A stretch of DNA of 64,000 nt from Virgisporangium aurantiacum. GTDB taxonomy: Bacteria > Actinomycetota > Actinomycetes > Mycobacteriales > Micromonosporaceae. Both the position numbers and the translations under genes were made by a program. Shown here piece by piece: positions 17,424-26,297 of this stretch. How positions within the stretch are numbered: position 1 is the stretch's first letter; each line of letters begins with the position of its first letter. The notes under the pieces were generated by a model that saw nothing but the letters and a program-made list of their open reading frames with translations, was not told the origin of the DNA and did not search any database. Where the stretch lies: contig NZ_BOPG01000053.1 in assembly GCF_016863635.1 (NCBI RefSeq), positions 1 through 64,000 of the forward strand, written 5' to 3'.

Positions 17424-18224
17424 ATGGGGATTCGACGCAGCGCTTCGACCTTGACCACGACCGAGCTGACCGATCTTCGTGACGCGTTTTCCGCGGCGTA
17501 CGGGTTGACCGACGAACGCGGGTACGCCTTCTACGCCGGGGTGCACGGCCTGCCGTTGCCGACGTACTGCGAACACGGCACGTCGCTGTTCCTGCCGTGG
17601 CACCGTGCCTACCTGTACTTCTTCGAGAGAGCCCTCGTCGACGCGCTGCGCCGCGCCCGCGGCGACCAGACGGCCACGGTGAGCCTGCCCTGGTGGGACT
17701 GGACATCAACCCAGGCCCACAGCACCGGCCTGCCCCCGGGATACCGGGCCGGTCCGGGCGGCCCGGCCAACCCGCTGGCCGCGGGTCCGGTGACGTTGAA
17801 CAGTGCCGACCTGGCACTGGTTCGGGCCCGGTTGCCCGGAGCGATCACCGACGGAGCCAACCCCACCACGATCCGCGATCCGGACCTGCCCGACGAGCTG
17901 CCACGGGCGTCCACCGTTTCCCGGGCGCTGCGGTCCACCACGTTCAACAGCTTCAGTACCCTGCTGGAAAGCATTCACGGCGGCGTGCACGGCTGGGTCG
18001 GCGGGGCCATGACCGCAGTTCCCGTCGCGGCCTTCGACCCGATCTTCTACGCCCACCACAGCATGATCGACCGGCTGTGGTACCTGTGGCAGATCAGCCC
18101 CCGCGGCATCAACCCGCCCGCTCGTCTCCTCGACCGGGTGCTGCCCCCGTTCCCGGTGACGGTGCGTCAAATGCTGGACATCTCTACCCTGGGATACGAA
18201 TACGCCGTCCAAGTGATCGGCTGA
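17424..18224 (+). CDS. Tyrosinase-family copper oxidase
   Basis: A 266-residue type-3 copper enzyme that oxidises monophenols or diphenols to quinones. Copper-A ligands His41, His51 and His60 are visible in GVHG, CEHGTSLFLPWHRAYLYFFE; Cys49 gives the Cys-X-His arrangement that forms a thioether in some tyrosinases. Copper-B ligands are His184 and His188 (SIHGGVHGW) and His210 or His211 (FDPIFYAHHSMIDRLW). No signal peptide is present and no MelC1-like caddie is adjacent. A 177-residue accessory gene starts 12 bp after the stop, so the two are probably one operon. Confidence 0.92.
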   Translation: MGIRRSASTLTTTELTDLRDAFSAAYGLTDERGYAFYAGVHGLPLPTYCEHGTSLFLPWHRAYLYFFERALVDALRRARGDQTATVSLPWWDWTSTQAHSTGLPPGYRAGPGGPANPLAAGPVTLNSADLALVRARLPGAITDGANPTTIRDPDLPDELPRASTVSRALRSTTFNSFSTLLESIHGGVHGWVGGAMTAVPVAAFDPIFYAHHSMIDRLWYLWQISPRGINPPARLLDRVLPPFPVTVRQMLDISTLGYEYAVQVIG

Positions 18225-18235
18225 GGAGGGCTCTG

Positions 18236-18769
18236 ATGGTCACCGCGGAAGCCGGCCACGCCGGCGCGTCCGAGCAGACCCTCGTCGTGGGCCTGCCCTT
18301 CCCCGGCGACGCCGGCGCCGCAGCGTTCACGCGCGCCGACGTCGTGATCACCGGCGTCCACCACGCCGACACCTCCTACGAAACCCGCCTGTTCTTCAAC
18401 AACCCCGGCGCCACCATCGACACCCCGCGCACCCCGGACGAGGGCTATGCCGGGCGACTCACCGCGTTCGGCCACGGCGGCTGCTACGGCGACGAAGGCC
18501 ACTGCGACGTCCCCGAGCCCTCGACCGATCCGACCGACCTGCGCCCGCCACATCCGCTGACCCCATTGGACACCTACGTCACCGTCACCGAGCCACTGCG
18601 TCGACTCCTCGCGACCGGCGACACGCTGCAGACCGTGACCCTCGTCCCGGTGTCGATCACCCCCCGCCGGGCCGACCGCAAACCGGCACCTGAACTCCTG
18701 CACTTCGCCGACATCTCCGTGCAGACCTATCTCACCGCCACCGAAGCCGACGCTGACACACCACTCTGA
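18236..18769 (+). CDS. Tyrosinase C-terminal-domain-like accessory protein
   Basis: A 177-residue protein encoded 12 bp after the tyrosinase, with GAGGAGG before its ATG. Its sequence (YETRLFFNNPGA, GHGGCYGDEGHCDVP, RPPHPLTPLDTYVTVT, GDTLQTVTLVPVSITP) resembles the beta-sandwich C-terminal domain of plant and fungal polyphenol oxidases and hemocyanins, which covers the copper site in latent enzymes. The CxGDEGHC motif could bind metal or hold a disulfide. Here the domain is a separate polypeptide, so a shielding, chaperone or substrate-positioning role is inferred. Confidence 0.6.
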   Translation: MVTAEAGHAGASEQTLVVGLPFPGDAGAAAFTRADVVITGVHHADTSYETRLFFNNPGATIDTPRTPDEGYAGRLTAFGHGGCYGDEGHCDVPEPSTDPTDLRPPHPLTPLDTYVTVTEPLRRLLATGDTLQTVTLVPVSITPRRADRKPAPELLHFADISVQTYLTATEADADTPL

Positions 18770-18866
18770 TCACACGTGATCGGCGTCCGCAAGATCGGCG
18801 CAAGGTCCGCGCACAGGCAGCCTCACGACCATGGGATCGCCCATCAGGCGGCCGAAGGAGAAGCCC

Positions 18867-20582
18867 ATGGTCATCAGATCGAGACTCGCTGCCCTCACCA
18901 CGATCAGCACAATGACGAACATCGCCCGGAACCGGTCATTGTTCCGACGTCTGGGCACGATCCTCCTGGCGTCGGGGATTGTCGTGCCCGGACTGGTCCT
19001 CGTGGCGGCGCCGGCGCAGGCGCTGCCCCTCACCGTCGCCGTGACGATCACCAGGGTCGGCGAGTGCTGCCCGGGCGGCCCGATCGACCTCACGAGCGAC
19101 GCCGACTTCTACGGGCGCACCACGATCGGAACGACGTCGACGTCGTTCGGCGAGATCACCGATCGGTCGCTCATCACCCCGAACTGGCGGGCCACCGCGT
19201 CGACCGAGCACACCGCGGCGACCGTCTCCGTCAAGATCGAGATCTTCGACGAGGACGACGGCCTGAACTTCGACGACAACCGGATCGACCTGACCAGCAA
19301 CGACAGCGACCGGGACGTCAACATCACCGTCGACCTGCATCCGGTCGACCGGGACTGCACGTTCTCCGGCGACGTTTCCGGCAGCTGCAACCAGGTCGTG
19401 CAGACCAACGGGAACGCCGACGACGGTGACGTGGCCGGCATCGAGTTCAAGGTCGAGGTGACCGAACCCGCACAGGCACCGGGCAGGCACGTCCGATGCG
19501 GCCACGCGCCGCTGTGGCCGCAGGCCGGGCAGCAGGTGAGGATCACCGCGGAGTCGTTCGGCGACCAGCCCGACGGCCAGGCGCTGCCGACGTTGCTGGC
19601 CGACCGGGTCGAGGTCTGGTATTCCACCGACGGTGGCGCGACCCGTCAGATCGTCGGCAGTTCGGGACGACAGACCACGTTCAACACCACCCGGATCGCT
19701 CCCGGCAACGGAGCGACGATCTCGTACGGCTGCCGCGTCGTGGACGCCGGAGTGCCGGTGTATTCGGGTTGGCGTACGGTGCAGGTCGGCAATCCACCGC
19801 AGGGACAGGCGGTGCCGGTCCTGCTCAACAGCGACCGCGAGCACGCCCTGGACATCGTGCTGTTCCCGGCGACGGTGCGCGCACCGCAGAACCCGGCCAA
19901 CCCGGGCGGCGGGCTGCTGAACTTCCCGGTCTACGCCGCCGGCGCGGCGGACGCCAACTTCCAGACACACGCGGCGGCCGCGATCGCCGAGCTGTACCGG
20001 GAACAGATCGTCCTCGACAACCAGCGCGCGATCAACGTCTGGCTTGCCCGGGACGGGGCCTCCACCGGCGGCATCCGCGACCTCGACGGCAACGGCGCGC
20101 TGGAAACCTGCCAGCACACGCTGCCCGACAACACCGGCCGCGACTACGGATTCGGCAACGTGAAGGCGATCCTGCACCCGATGACGCCGTTTCCGGGCGA
20201 CATCAACACGTTGCGCGAGTGCGCGGTCGGTGGGGTGTTCAGCGCCGAGGCGGGTGAGCCGGATGCGTTCATTCACGAGACCGGGCACGCGGGCTGGGGC
20301 CTGGCCGACGAGTACCCGTTCGGCGTCGACTACTTCCAGCCGAACCCGTACCCGAACATCTATCTCAGCCTCGACGCCTGCACCGCCGACGTGGGCAACC
20401 TCAATGGCGTCGCCGCCGACTGCCGGGGCATGGACACCGCCCGCGACGCCGACACCGACCCGGACATCTGGATCTCGGACCCGGCGACGAACGACCTGAT
20501 GGCGGACAACCAGTTCGCCCGTCGCGCCGACAGGCGACGCATGAAATACGTGTTCGAGCTCTGTGACCAGGCGAAGTGCTGA
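18867..20582 (+). CDS. Secreted M64-like zinc metalloprotease
   Basis: A protein of 571 residues. A long Arg-rich signal sequence (cleavage near APAQALP, about residue 53) is followed by beta-rich N-terminal regions with an acidic, possibly calcium-binding stretch (EIFDEDDGLNFDDN) and a C-terminal catalytic domain with FIHETGHAGWGLADEYPF. HETGH supplies two zinc ligands and the GLADEY extension is the hallmark of IgA-peptidase-like M64 enzymes. Eight or more Cys suggest disulfides. GAAGGAG precedes ATG 18867. The following DUF11 gene starts 10 bp after its stop, so the two are likely co-expressed surface or secreted proteins. Confidence 0.75.
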   Translation: MVIRSRLAALTTISTMTNIARNRSLFRRLGTILLASGIVVPGLVLVAAPAQALPLTVAVTITRVGECCPGGPIDLTSDADFYGRTTIGTTSTSFGEITDRSLITPNWRATASTEHTAATVSVKIEIFDEDDGLNFDDNRIDLTSNDSDRDVNITVDLHPVDRDCTFSGDVSGSCNQVVQTNGNADDGDVAGIEFKVEVTEPAQAPGRHVRCGHAPLWPQAGQQVRITAESFGDQPDGQALPTLLADRVEVWYSTDGGATRQIVGSSGRQTTFNTTRIAPGNGATISYGCRVVDAGVPVYSGWRTVQVGNPPQGQAVPVLLNSDREHALDIVLFPATVRAPQNPANPGGGLLNFPVYAAGAADANFQTHAAAAIAELYREQIVLDNQRAINVWLARDGASTGGIRDLDGNGALETCQHTLPDNTGRDYGFGNVKAILHPMTPFPGDINTLRECAVGGVFSAEAGEPDAFIHETGHAGWGLADEYPFGVDYFQPNPYPNIYLSLDACTADVGNLNGVAADCRGMDTARDADTDPDIWISDPATNDLMADNQFARRADRRRMKYVFELCDQAKC

Positions 20583-20592
20583 GGAGGATGAC

Positions 20593-22200
20593 ATGAACCG
20601 CCGAATCGCACACACCACACGCCGTCGTCGGGCGGTTGTCCTGTTCGCCGTCGTCACGCTGGTCGTGGGTGGGGGTTTCGCCGCCGCGGCGGCGCCCGGA
20701 GGAACCGAGCCGGGCACCGAGCCCGTGCCCCGCCCGGAATACATCGACGACGCCCGCAGTTTCGTCGCCGACGTGGACTTCCGGTCATCGCAATCCGGGA
20801 CCGGCGCGGGTGCCGTGGTCGCCAACGTCGCCACGCCCGGCACCGAGCACCTTCGGCGCGATCTCGTGGTCACCACCGAAGGGGGCGGCGCGGTACTCCG
20901 GTCGGCCACGATGCCGAGCCCGGCGACCGCGTACGCCCACGGCGTCGGGTCCTTCGACCAGCCCGGTCGTTACCCGGTTCTCGCGCCGTACGACAGCAGG
21001 GCCGAGATACTGCGGCTCGCGACGCCGGGTGGCGCCACCGTCGCGACGGTTGATGTGACACCCGCGGTCGCCGCCTACTGCCAGCAGCATGCCGACGACG
21101 CGAGTTGCGGTCACGACGCGGCGATGAGCCTGACGGCGGCACCCGAGCCGGTGCCCGCGGGCACCACGCTGGTCTACACCCCGTCGGTGCGCAACAACGG
21201 CCCGGGACCGGCGTTCGGCACCACCGCCGACCTGACGCTGCCGCTGCCCGCGGCGGCACCGCTTCCCGACGGCTGCACGGGTGAGCCCGGCAGGCCGAGC
21301 TGCGCGCTCGGCCGCGTCCACCCGGGCGCGTCGAAGTCGGTGCAACTGGGGGTGCCGGTGCCGCCGGGATTCCTCAACGGACGCGGCCAGCGGGCCACCA
21401 TCACGGCGTCCGGCGCCGTGCGCACAGTCGGCGGGCGGGACGCCGACGGCGCGAACAACGCGGCGTCGCGGACCGTCGAGGTGATAGCGGTCAGCGACCT
21501 GGGCGTCACCAAGACCGGTTCCCGTCCGGGCGCGACGGCCGGCGAGGTGGTCGAGTACACGATCAAGGCCACCAACGCCGGACCATCCGACGCCGACCGG
21601 ATGACGCTGGTCGACGCCTTGCCCGCCGCCGGGGAAGCCGCGTTCGGCACGGCGACCGCGACCGACGGCGGCGTCTGCGGCCGTGACTCGGCGCTCAACA
21701 AGTTGACCTGCACGTGGCCCGCGCCGGTCGGCGTCGGCGCGAGCCGCACCGTGACGGTCCGGGTGACGGTGACCGACACCGGTCAGGCCAGCACCTTCAC
21801 CGACGAGGCGAGTGTGTCGTCGGTGTCGGTCGATCCGGTACCGGGCAACAACAAAGCGTCGGTGACCACCGGGGTGATCGCCGCGCCGACCAGGGTCACG
21901 GCCACACCGATCCTCGTGCGGCTGCTGCCGGGTGTGGACATCTACATCCTGACCCTCACCGGGAAGGTGGAACGCACCGACACGGGCGCACCGGTCGTGG
22001 GGCGTTCGGTACGGTTCGTCGCCGACAACGGCATGAATCTGTGCACCGCCACCACCGGCACGGACGGTGTGGCCCGCTGCCCAGGGCTCACCTACACGCT
22101 GGCCGCCCTGCTCAGCCTCGGATATACCGTGAACTGGGCCGGCGACACGCGCTATCTGCCGGCAAGCGGTCGAGGGCCGATCATCCAGGTCGGCCGGTAA
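20593..22200 (+). CDS. Secreted DUF11/Ig-like repeat protein
   Basis: A 535-residue exported protein: signal peptide (Arg-rich start, VVLFAVVTLVVGGGFAAAAA), a beta-rich N-terminal module, two DUF11-type domains (the second with VSDLGVTKTGSRPGATAGE and VVEYTIKATNAGPSDADRM), and a C-terminal Ig-like domain (GKVERTDTGAPVVGRSVRFV) ending in GPIIQVGR. No LPXTG sorting motif or C-terminal membrane helix is seen, so it is released or loosely attached. It directly follows the M64-like protease gene, with GAGGAGG before its ATG. A structural, adhesive or carrier role is inferred from the repeats. Confidence 0.75.
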   Translation: MNRRIAHTTRRRRAVVLFAVVTLVVGGGFAAAAAPGGTEPGTEPVPRPEYIDDARSFVADVDFRSSQSGTGAGAVVANVATPGTEHLRRDLVVTTEGGGAVLRSATMPSPATAYAHGVGSFDQPGRYPVLAPYDSRAEILRLATPGGATVATVDVTPAVAAYCQQHADDASCGHDAAMSLTAAPEPVPAGTTLVYTPSVRNNGPGPAFGTTADLTLPLPAAAPLPDGCTGEPGRPSCALGRVHPGASKSVQLGVPVPPGFLNGRGQRATITASGAVRTVGGRDADGANNAASRTVEVIAVSDLGVTKTGSRPGATAGEVVEYTIKATNAGPSDADRMTLVDALPAAGEAAFGTATATDGGVCGRDSALNKLTCTWPAPVGVGASRTVTVRVTVTDTGQASTFTDEASVSSVSVDPVPGNNKASVTTGVIAAPTRVTATPILVRLLPGVDIYILTLTGKVERTDTGAPVVGRSVRFVADNGMNLCTATTGTDGVARCPGLTYTLAALLSLGYTVNWAGDTRYLPASGRGPIIQVGR

Positions 22201-22210
22201 TCGCCAGGGA

Positions 22211-22245
22211 GGTGCCTGCCCCGGCAACACGTCGGGGCGGGCACC
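22211..22245 (+). terminator. Hairpin terminator after the DUF11 gene
   Basis: Two 15-nt arms (22211-22225 and 22231-22245) pair with two mismatches around a 5-nt loop, 10 bp past the stop codon, followed by TT. The adjacent dynamin-like gene converges on it. Confidence 0.6.
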
Positions 22246-22270
22246 TTCCCACCCGAACGGCACGCATGGC

Positions 22271-24166
22271 CTACGCCAGACCCTCGGCCGGCGCAGCGGG
22301 CAGCAATGCCCGTACCCGGACGAGGACCTCGTCGAGCTGCTTGATCCGGGCCCGCAGGTCGTCCCGTTCCTGCGCCAACGTGTTCTTCCGCTTCGTCCGC
22401 TCGGCCTTGTCTTCGGCCATTGCCTTGTCGATGGTCGCGATGTGCGCGTCGAGCTGCTGGAGCCGGCGCTCGATCGCCTCGTCCAGAGCGAGCGTGAGGG
22501 CGTGCTGCAGGCCGGTGAACCGGCGCATGATTTCGTCGGACAGCGCCGCACGGGCCTCGCCGAGTACCTCCCGCAGCCATTGTCTGGTGCCCTGCTTGTC
22601 GGTCATCGACTTCCGCTTGAAGATCATGTAGGCGCCGGCGGCCAGTCCGATCACGATGCCGATGCCGGGCAGCACCATGTTCGCCGGACTTGTGATCCCT
22701 AATGCGGTCGCACCGATCCCCGCGCCGTAGGTGCCGGCCCGGCCGGCCATCATCGCGATCCCGGCGCTCGACATCGCGACCATCGCGCCGTCGCCGGAGC
22801 CGCGCTCCGGGCGGGGCCGGGTCTGCAGGGCGTGCCGTAGCCGGGCGTTGAGGTGCCGCAGCACGTACTGCAGCTCGTGCGGCTGGAACACCTGGGCCAG
22901 CGCCCGCTCACCCACCATGCGGAAGCACAGCTCCAGGTCGTGCGACAGACGCACGCTCAACGCGTGCAGCGAGCGGTCGACCTCCTGCGGCAGGTACTTC
23001 AGCTCGGCACCGCTCGCCTTGTCGATCCTGGTGAGGTAGTCCTCCTGCACCTTCGTGATGTACCGGCGCAGCCGGGCGGTCGCCTCGACCCGGGCCTGCT
23101 GCGTCTCGGTGTTCAGTGTCAGCGACCACTGCCGCGACTCGGTGCGCTTGCGGGCGGCGACCTTCACGCGCTCGTCCTTGGCCCGCTGCACGTCGGCCGG
23201 GTCCGGGTCGGTGGCCTTCATCCGCTCGCCGATCTCCCGGTCGATCCCGATGACCTCGCTGCGCACCGAGCGCAGCACGTTCGCCAGTTGCAATGTGCGG
23301 CCCTTCGCGGCCAGGTCGATCAGCGCGTGTTGCAACTCGGCGATCCGCGATTCCCGGATCAGCTCGGCCCGTGTGTCGTCGGGCATCGACATCGCCGTCT
23401 CGGCCAGCCGGGCGGACACCGGGTACCACGGCGCCGACCCGAACCGCGGCACGTGCGCCTGCAACTGGCCCTTGTTGTCGGCCAGGATGGTGCGCCAGCC
23501 CGGGTAGGCGTCGCACTTGGTCAGGCCGAAGACGACGAAGTTGACCCGCTTGCTGGCCTCGACGAGGAAGTCCAGCTCGGGCCTGGTGAACGGCGACGAC
23601 GCGTCGACGATGAACAGCAGCGCGGTGGCCCGTTCGACCGCGTCGAGGGTGATCTGCGTGTGCAGCGGGTCGAGGCCGCCGACGCCCGGAGTGTCGATCA
23701 GCGTCAGGTGTTGCAACAGGGGCGCCGAGTGATGTACCTCGATGCGCCGCGGCGGGCGCTGCCCGTCCGGAAGCCGGCCCAGCACCGTGCCCCAGTCGCG
23801 GAGGTCGCCGTAGCTGAGCGGGACCGGGTTCTCCCGGCCGGGCAGGTACGCGCGGGCCCCGTGGGTGGCGGAGTGGCGGAACTCGATGAACGCCGAGGTC
23901 GCCACCGCGGCGTCGACCGGCGACAGGCCCGGTACCCCGATCAGCATGTTGACCAGGGAACTCTTGCCCCGCTTGGTTTCACCGACGACCACGATCGAGG
24001 GACGGCTGACGTCACGGCGGCGGACCCGGTCGAGGTCCGCCGCGGCCTCCGGGTCGATCTTGCGCAGGACCGCCAGGCCGCTGTCGACGGCCTGTGTGAG
24101 CAGCTTCTGCAGGGCAGCGTCCGGATTCGGTCTGGTCGCTGCGGGGGGTTGCTGGATCTGGGTCAC
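22271..24166 (-). CDS. Dynamin-like GTPase with membrane hairpin
   Basis: A protein of about 631 residues. The GTPase domain shows G1 (VVGETKRGKSSLVN, near residue 60), a G2-like Thr in VATSAFIEF, G3 (LIDTPGVGG) and G4 (FGLTKCDA). A long helical region follows, with a hydrophobic pair near residues 520-560 (TYGAGIGATALGITSPANMV and an IGIVIGLAAGAYMIF helix) and a strongly charged C-terminal coiled coil. This is the plan of bacterial dynamin-like proteins, which remodel or repair membranes. GTG 24166 is chosen because GAGGAGG lies 5 bases upstream; a longer Ala-rich frame reaches 24301. It stands alone, whereas Streptomyces DynA/DynB are paired. Confidence 0.85.
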   Translation of the reverse strand: MTQIQQPPAATRPNPDAALQKLLTQAVDSGLAVLRKIDPEAAADLDRVRRRDVSRPSIVVVGETKRGKSSLVNMLIGVPGLSPVDAAVATSAFIEFRHSATHGARAYLPGRENPVPLSYGDLRDWGTVLGRLPDGQRPPRRIEVHHSAPLLQHLTLIDTPGVGGLDPLHTQITLDAVERATALLFIVDASSPFTRPELDFLVEASKRVNFVVFGLTKCDAYPGWRTILADNKGQLQAHVPRFGSAPWYPVSARLAETAMSMPDDTRAELIRESRIAELQHALIDLAAKGRTLQLANVLRSVRSEVIGIDREIGERMKATDPDPADVQRAKDERVKVAARKRTESRQWSLTLNTETQQARVEATARLRRYITKVQEDYLTRIDKASGAELKYLPQEVDRSLHALSVRLSHDLELCFRMVGERALAQVFQPHELQYVLRHLNARLRHALQTRPRPERGSGDGAMVAMSSAGIAMMAGRAGTYGAGIGATALGITSPANMVLPGIGIVIGLAAGAYMIFKRKSMTDKQGTRQWLREVLGEARAALSDEIMRRFTGLQHALTLALDEAIERRLQQLDAHIATIDKAMAEDKAERTKRKNTLAQERDDLRARIKQLDEVLVRVRALLPAAPAEGLA

Positions 24167-24349
24167 CCGGTCCTCCTCGATCGCGGCGGCCGCCGGGGCG
24201 CTCCTGCGGGCCTGGCCTGCAGGTCCTTGGCTGCGCACCGCCATGGCCGGGACCGTATCGGGCGGTGCCGCCGCGGTGATCTCTCCCACCGCGGTCGGCA
24301 CTAATTGGGGAGGACCGAATGCCCAGGTCAGCGGAGGATTGCCCGGGGT

Positions 24350-25579
24350 TCAGCGGTTCGCCACGCCACCGCCGGAGGCCGGTTGGACCCGCTCGAACCG
24401 CACCCGGCTCAGGAATCCCGGGAGGTCGCTGAGCACGTACAACTCGCCGTGCACGTCGGTGCCGATCGCGGTCGGCTGGGTGGGGAACGTGCCGATGACG
24501 GCGTTCTCGTAGCCGCCGCCGGGTTTGGGGCGGATGGCGAACACGCGGGGCGCGCAGTAGTCGCTCGCGATGTAGACGCCCCGCGCCTCGGGGGTCCGCG
24601 ACCCTCGGTACACCGGCCCGCCGATCACCGAGCAGCTCTCCGTCATGAAGTGTTCGTACTCGAAGACGGGGTCGGTGTACCGGCTGCCCGGTCGGCACTG
24701 CGTCTGGTCGAAGACCGGCGTGCCCTCCTTGCAGGACCAGCCGAGGTTCGCCCCGCGCTGCGACGGGCGGATGTGGTCGACCTCCTCGATCAGGCCCTGG
24801 CCGACATCACCGATCCACAGCGAGTTGTCGACCGGGTCGATCGAGAACCGCCACGGGTTGCGCAACCCGTAGACCCAGATCTCCGGCCGCGCGCCCGGCG
24901 TGCGGACGAACGGGTTGTCGGACGGCACGCAGTAGGGCTTCGGCCCGCAGGCGCGGTTGACGTCGATCCGCACGATCTTGCCGAGCAGGGTGCCGAGGTT
25001 CTGACCGGACTTGAACGGGTCGTTCGCGAAGCCGCCGTCGCCGGTGGACCAGTAGAGGTAGCCGTCGCGGCCGAACGCGACCTGTCCGCCGTTGTGGTTG
25101 CCGTACTCGGAGTGCTCCTGGGTGAGCAGAACCTGCAACCGCTCGGGAGCGCCGAGGGGCACCCGGGCCAGGGTCAGGGCGCCGGCCGGCAGGCTCGTGT
25201 AGGCCACGTAGAGGATCCCGGTCCGCGCGAAGTTCGGCGCGGGCGTGATGCCGAGAAGGCCGCGCTCGTTGTCCGAGGTGTCGATCCGGGCGGTCAGGTC
25301 CAGTACCGGCTCGGCCGCCAGCCCGGTGTCGGGGTGGTAGGCGCGGACGGTGCCATCCTTCTCCGCGATCAGCATCCGGCCGTCCGGCAGCCCGGTGATG
25401 GCGATCGGACGCTGCAGACCGAAAGCCACCTGTTCGGATACCACGGTCAGTTCAGTGAGTGGCACCGCGGGGGTCTGTGCCGTGCCGGCCACCGACACCT
25501 GGGGTGACACGAGCGCAGACAGAGCCAGGGCGAGCAGGCTGGCCAGCATGGTGGCCGGGCGGCGACGCCGTCGCGACAT
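24350..25579 (-). CDS. Secreted PQQ-dependent sugar dehydrogenase (GSDH fold)
   Basis: A 409-residue six-bladed propeller of the soluble glucose/sorbosone dehydrogenase family. It has a signal peptide (Arg-rich start, cleavage near SVAGTA) and the family motifs NERGLLGI, EYGNHNGGQVAFGRDGYLY, STGDGG, GKIVRID and YGLRNPWRFSIDP. His in GNHNGG and Arg in GLRNPWR are the usual PQQ-site residues. These enzymes oxidise sugars at C1 and pass electrons on. AAGGAG precedes the ATG. It lies on the same strand as, and downstream of, a His-rich membrane protein and an LPMO gene, so it might feed electrons to the LPMO (inference). Confidence 0.87.
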   Translation of the reverse strand: MSRRRRRPATMLASLLALALSALVSPQVSVAGTAQTPAVPLTELTVVSEQVAFGLQRPIAITGLPDGRMLIAEKDGTVRAYHPDTGLAAEPVLDLTARIDTSDNERGLLGITPAPNFARTGILYVAYTSLPAGALTLARVPLGAPERLQVLLTQEHSEYGNHNGGQVAFGRDGYLYWSTGDGGFANDPFKSGQNLGTLLGKIVRIDVNRACGPKPYCVPSDNPFVRTPGARPEIWVYGLRNPWRFSIDPVDNSLWIGDVGQGLIEEVDHIRPSQRGANLGWSCKEGTPVFDQTQCRPGSRYTDPVFEYEHFMTESCSVIGGPVYRGSRTPEARGVYIASDYCAPRVFAIRPKPGGGYENAVIGTFPTQPTAIGTDVHGELYVLSDLPGFLSRVRFERVQPASGGGVANR

Positions 25580-25626
25580 GGTTCAGCTCCTTGAGCAGAG
25601 TGGGGGACGCAATCTGGGGGCGCCGG

Positions 25627-26208
25627 TCAGAGCCCGGCTGCGGCGTCGTATCGGCGGCGCAGGTTGGCCATTTCCGCGTCGGCCAGGGCTTCCTTGAGCG
25701 CCAGCTGCGCATACTTGGGCGGGAACATCTCCTTCAGCCGGTCGACGAACATGACCTCGGCGGTCGCTTCGACGACCTGGATGCCCGGAGGATCGGTGGA
25801 CAGGTTCACGATCACGGGGCCGGCGAGCTTGACCGCGACGTCCCAGGGACGCTTCGGCTCGGCGACGCCGCACATGTGGAAGCCGTACACGGTCTTCACG
25901 TCGGCGACCGTGGTGGCCCCGGCCGGCTCGTAGCCGTAGACGCGGACCCCGCAGATCACCGCCGGCGTCGCCTCCTCGCCGGTGGCCGCCTGTTGGGCGT
26001 TGTGTCCGGCGTGGCTGTGTTGGCCCGGGTCCGCCTGTTCGAGCGTGGTACGCAGTCGGGTCATGATCTGGCTCTGCAGGTCCGCCGGCTCCGGCTTCGA
26101 GCCGGCCGAGTTGACCAGTGCGACCGCGCCGGCCGTCATCGCCAGGATCACCGCCGCCCATACGAAGCGGTTCCGGTACCACCCCGCGGAACTTCCCCGG
26201 GCAATCAT
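25627..26208 (-). CDS. Single-span membrane protein with His-rich segment, unknown
   Basis: Not recognised. The 193-residue protein has one membrane helix near residues 15-35 (FVWAAVILAMTAGAVALVNS), then a helical stretch with the His-rich sequence GQHSHAGHN, then a soluble outer domain with two Cys (AVICGVRVYGYEP, YGFHMCGVAEP) that could pair. The His cluster and Cys pair hint at metal binding. It is encoded between the LPMO (90 bp upstream) and the PQQ-type dehydrogenase (47 bp downstream) on the same strand, so it may belong to the same extracellular oxidative system. ATG 26208 puts the helix at the N-terminus and has GTGGAAG upstream. Confidence 0.6.
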   Translation of the reverse strand: MIARGSSAGWYRNRFVWAAVILAMTAGAVALVNSAGSKPEPADLQSQIMTRLRTTLEQADPGQHSHAGHNAQQAATGEEATPAVICGVRVYGYEPAGATTVADVKTVYGFHMCGVAEPKRPWDVAVKLAGPVIVNLSTDPPGIQVVEATAEVMFVDRLKEMFPPKYAQLALKEALADAEMANLRRRYDAAAGL

Positions 26209-26297
26209 GATCGCTTCCACCTCGTGGCAGGTTGGTCGGGCGGGCGGGTACCGGCCCAGGACGTCGGCTGACGTCCCGGGCCGGCCGGTCGTGCCGA

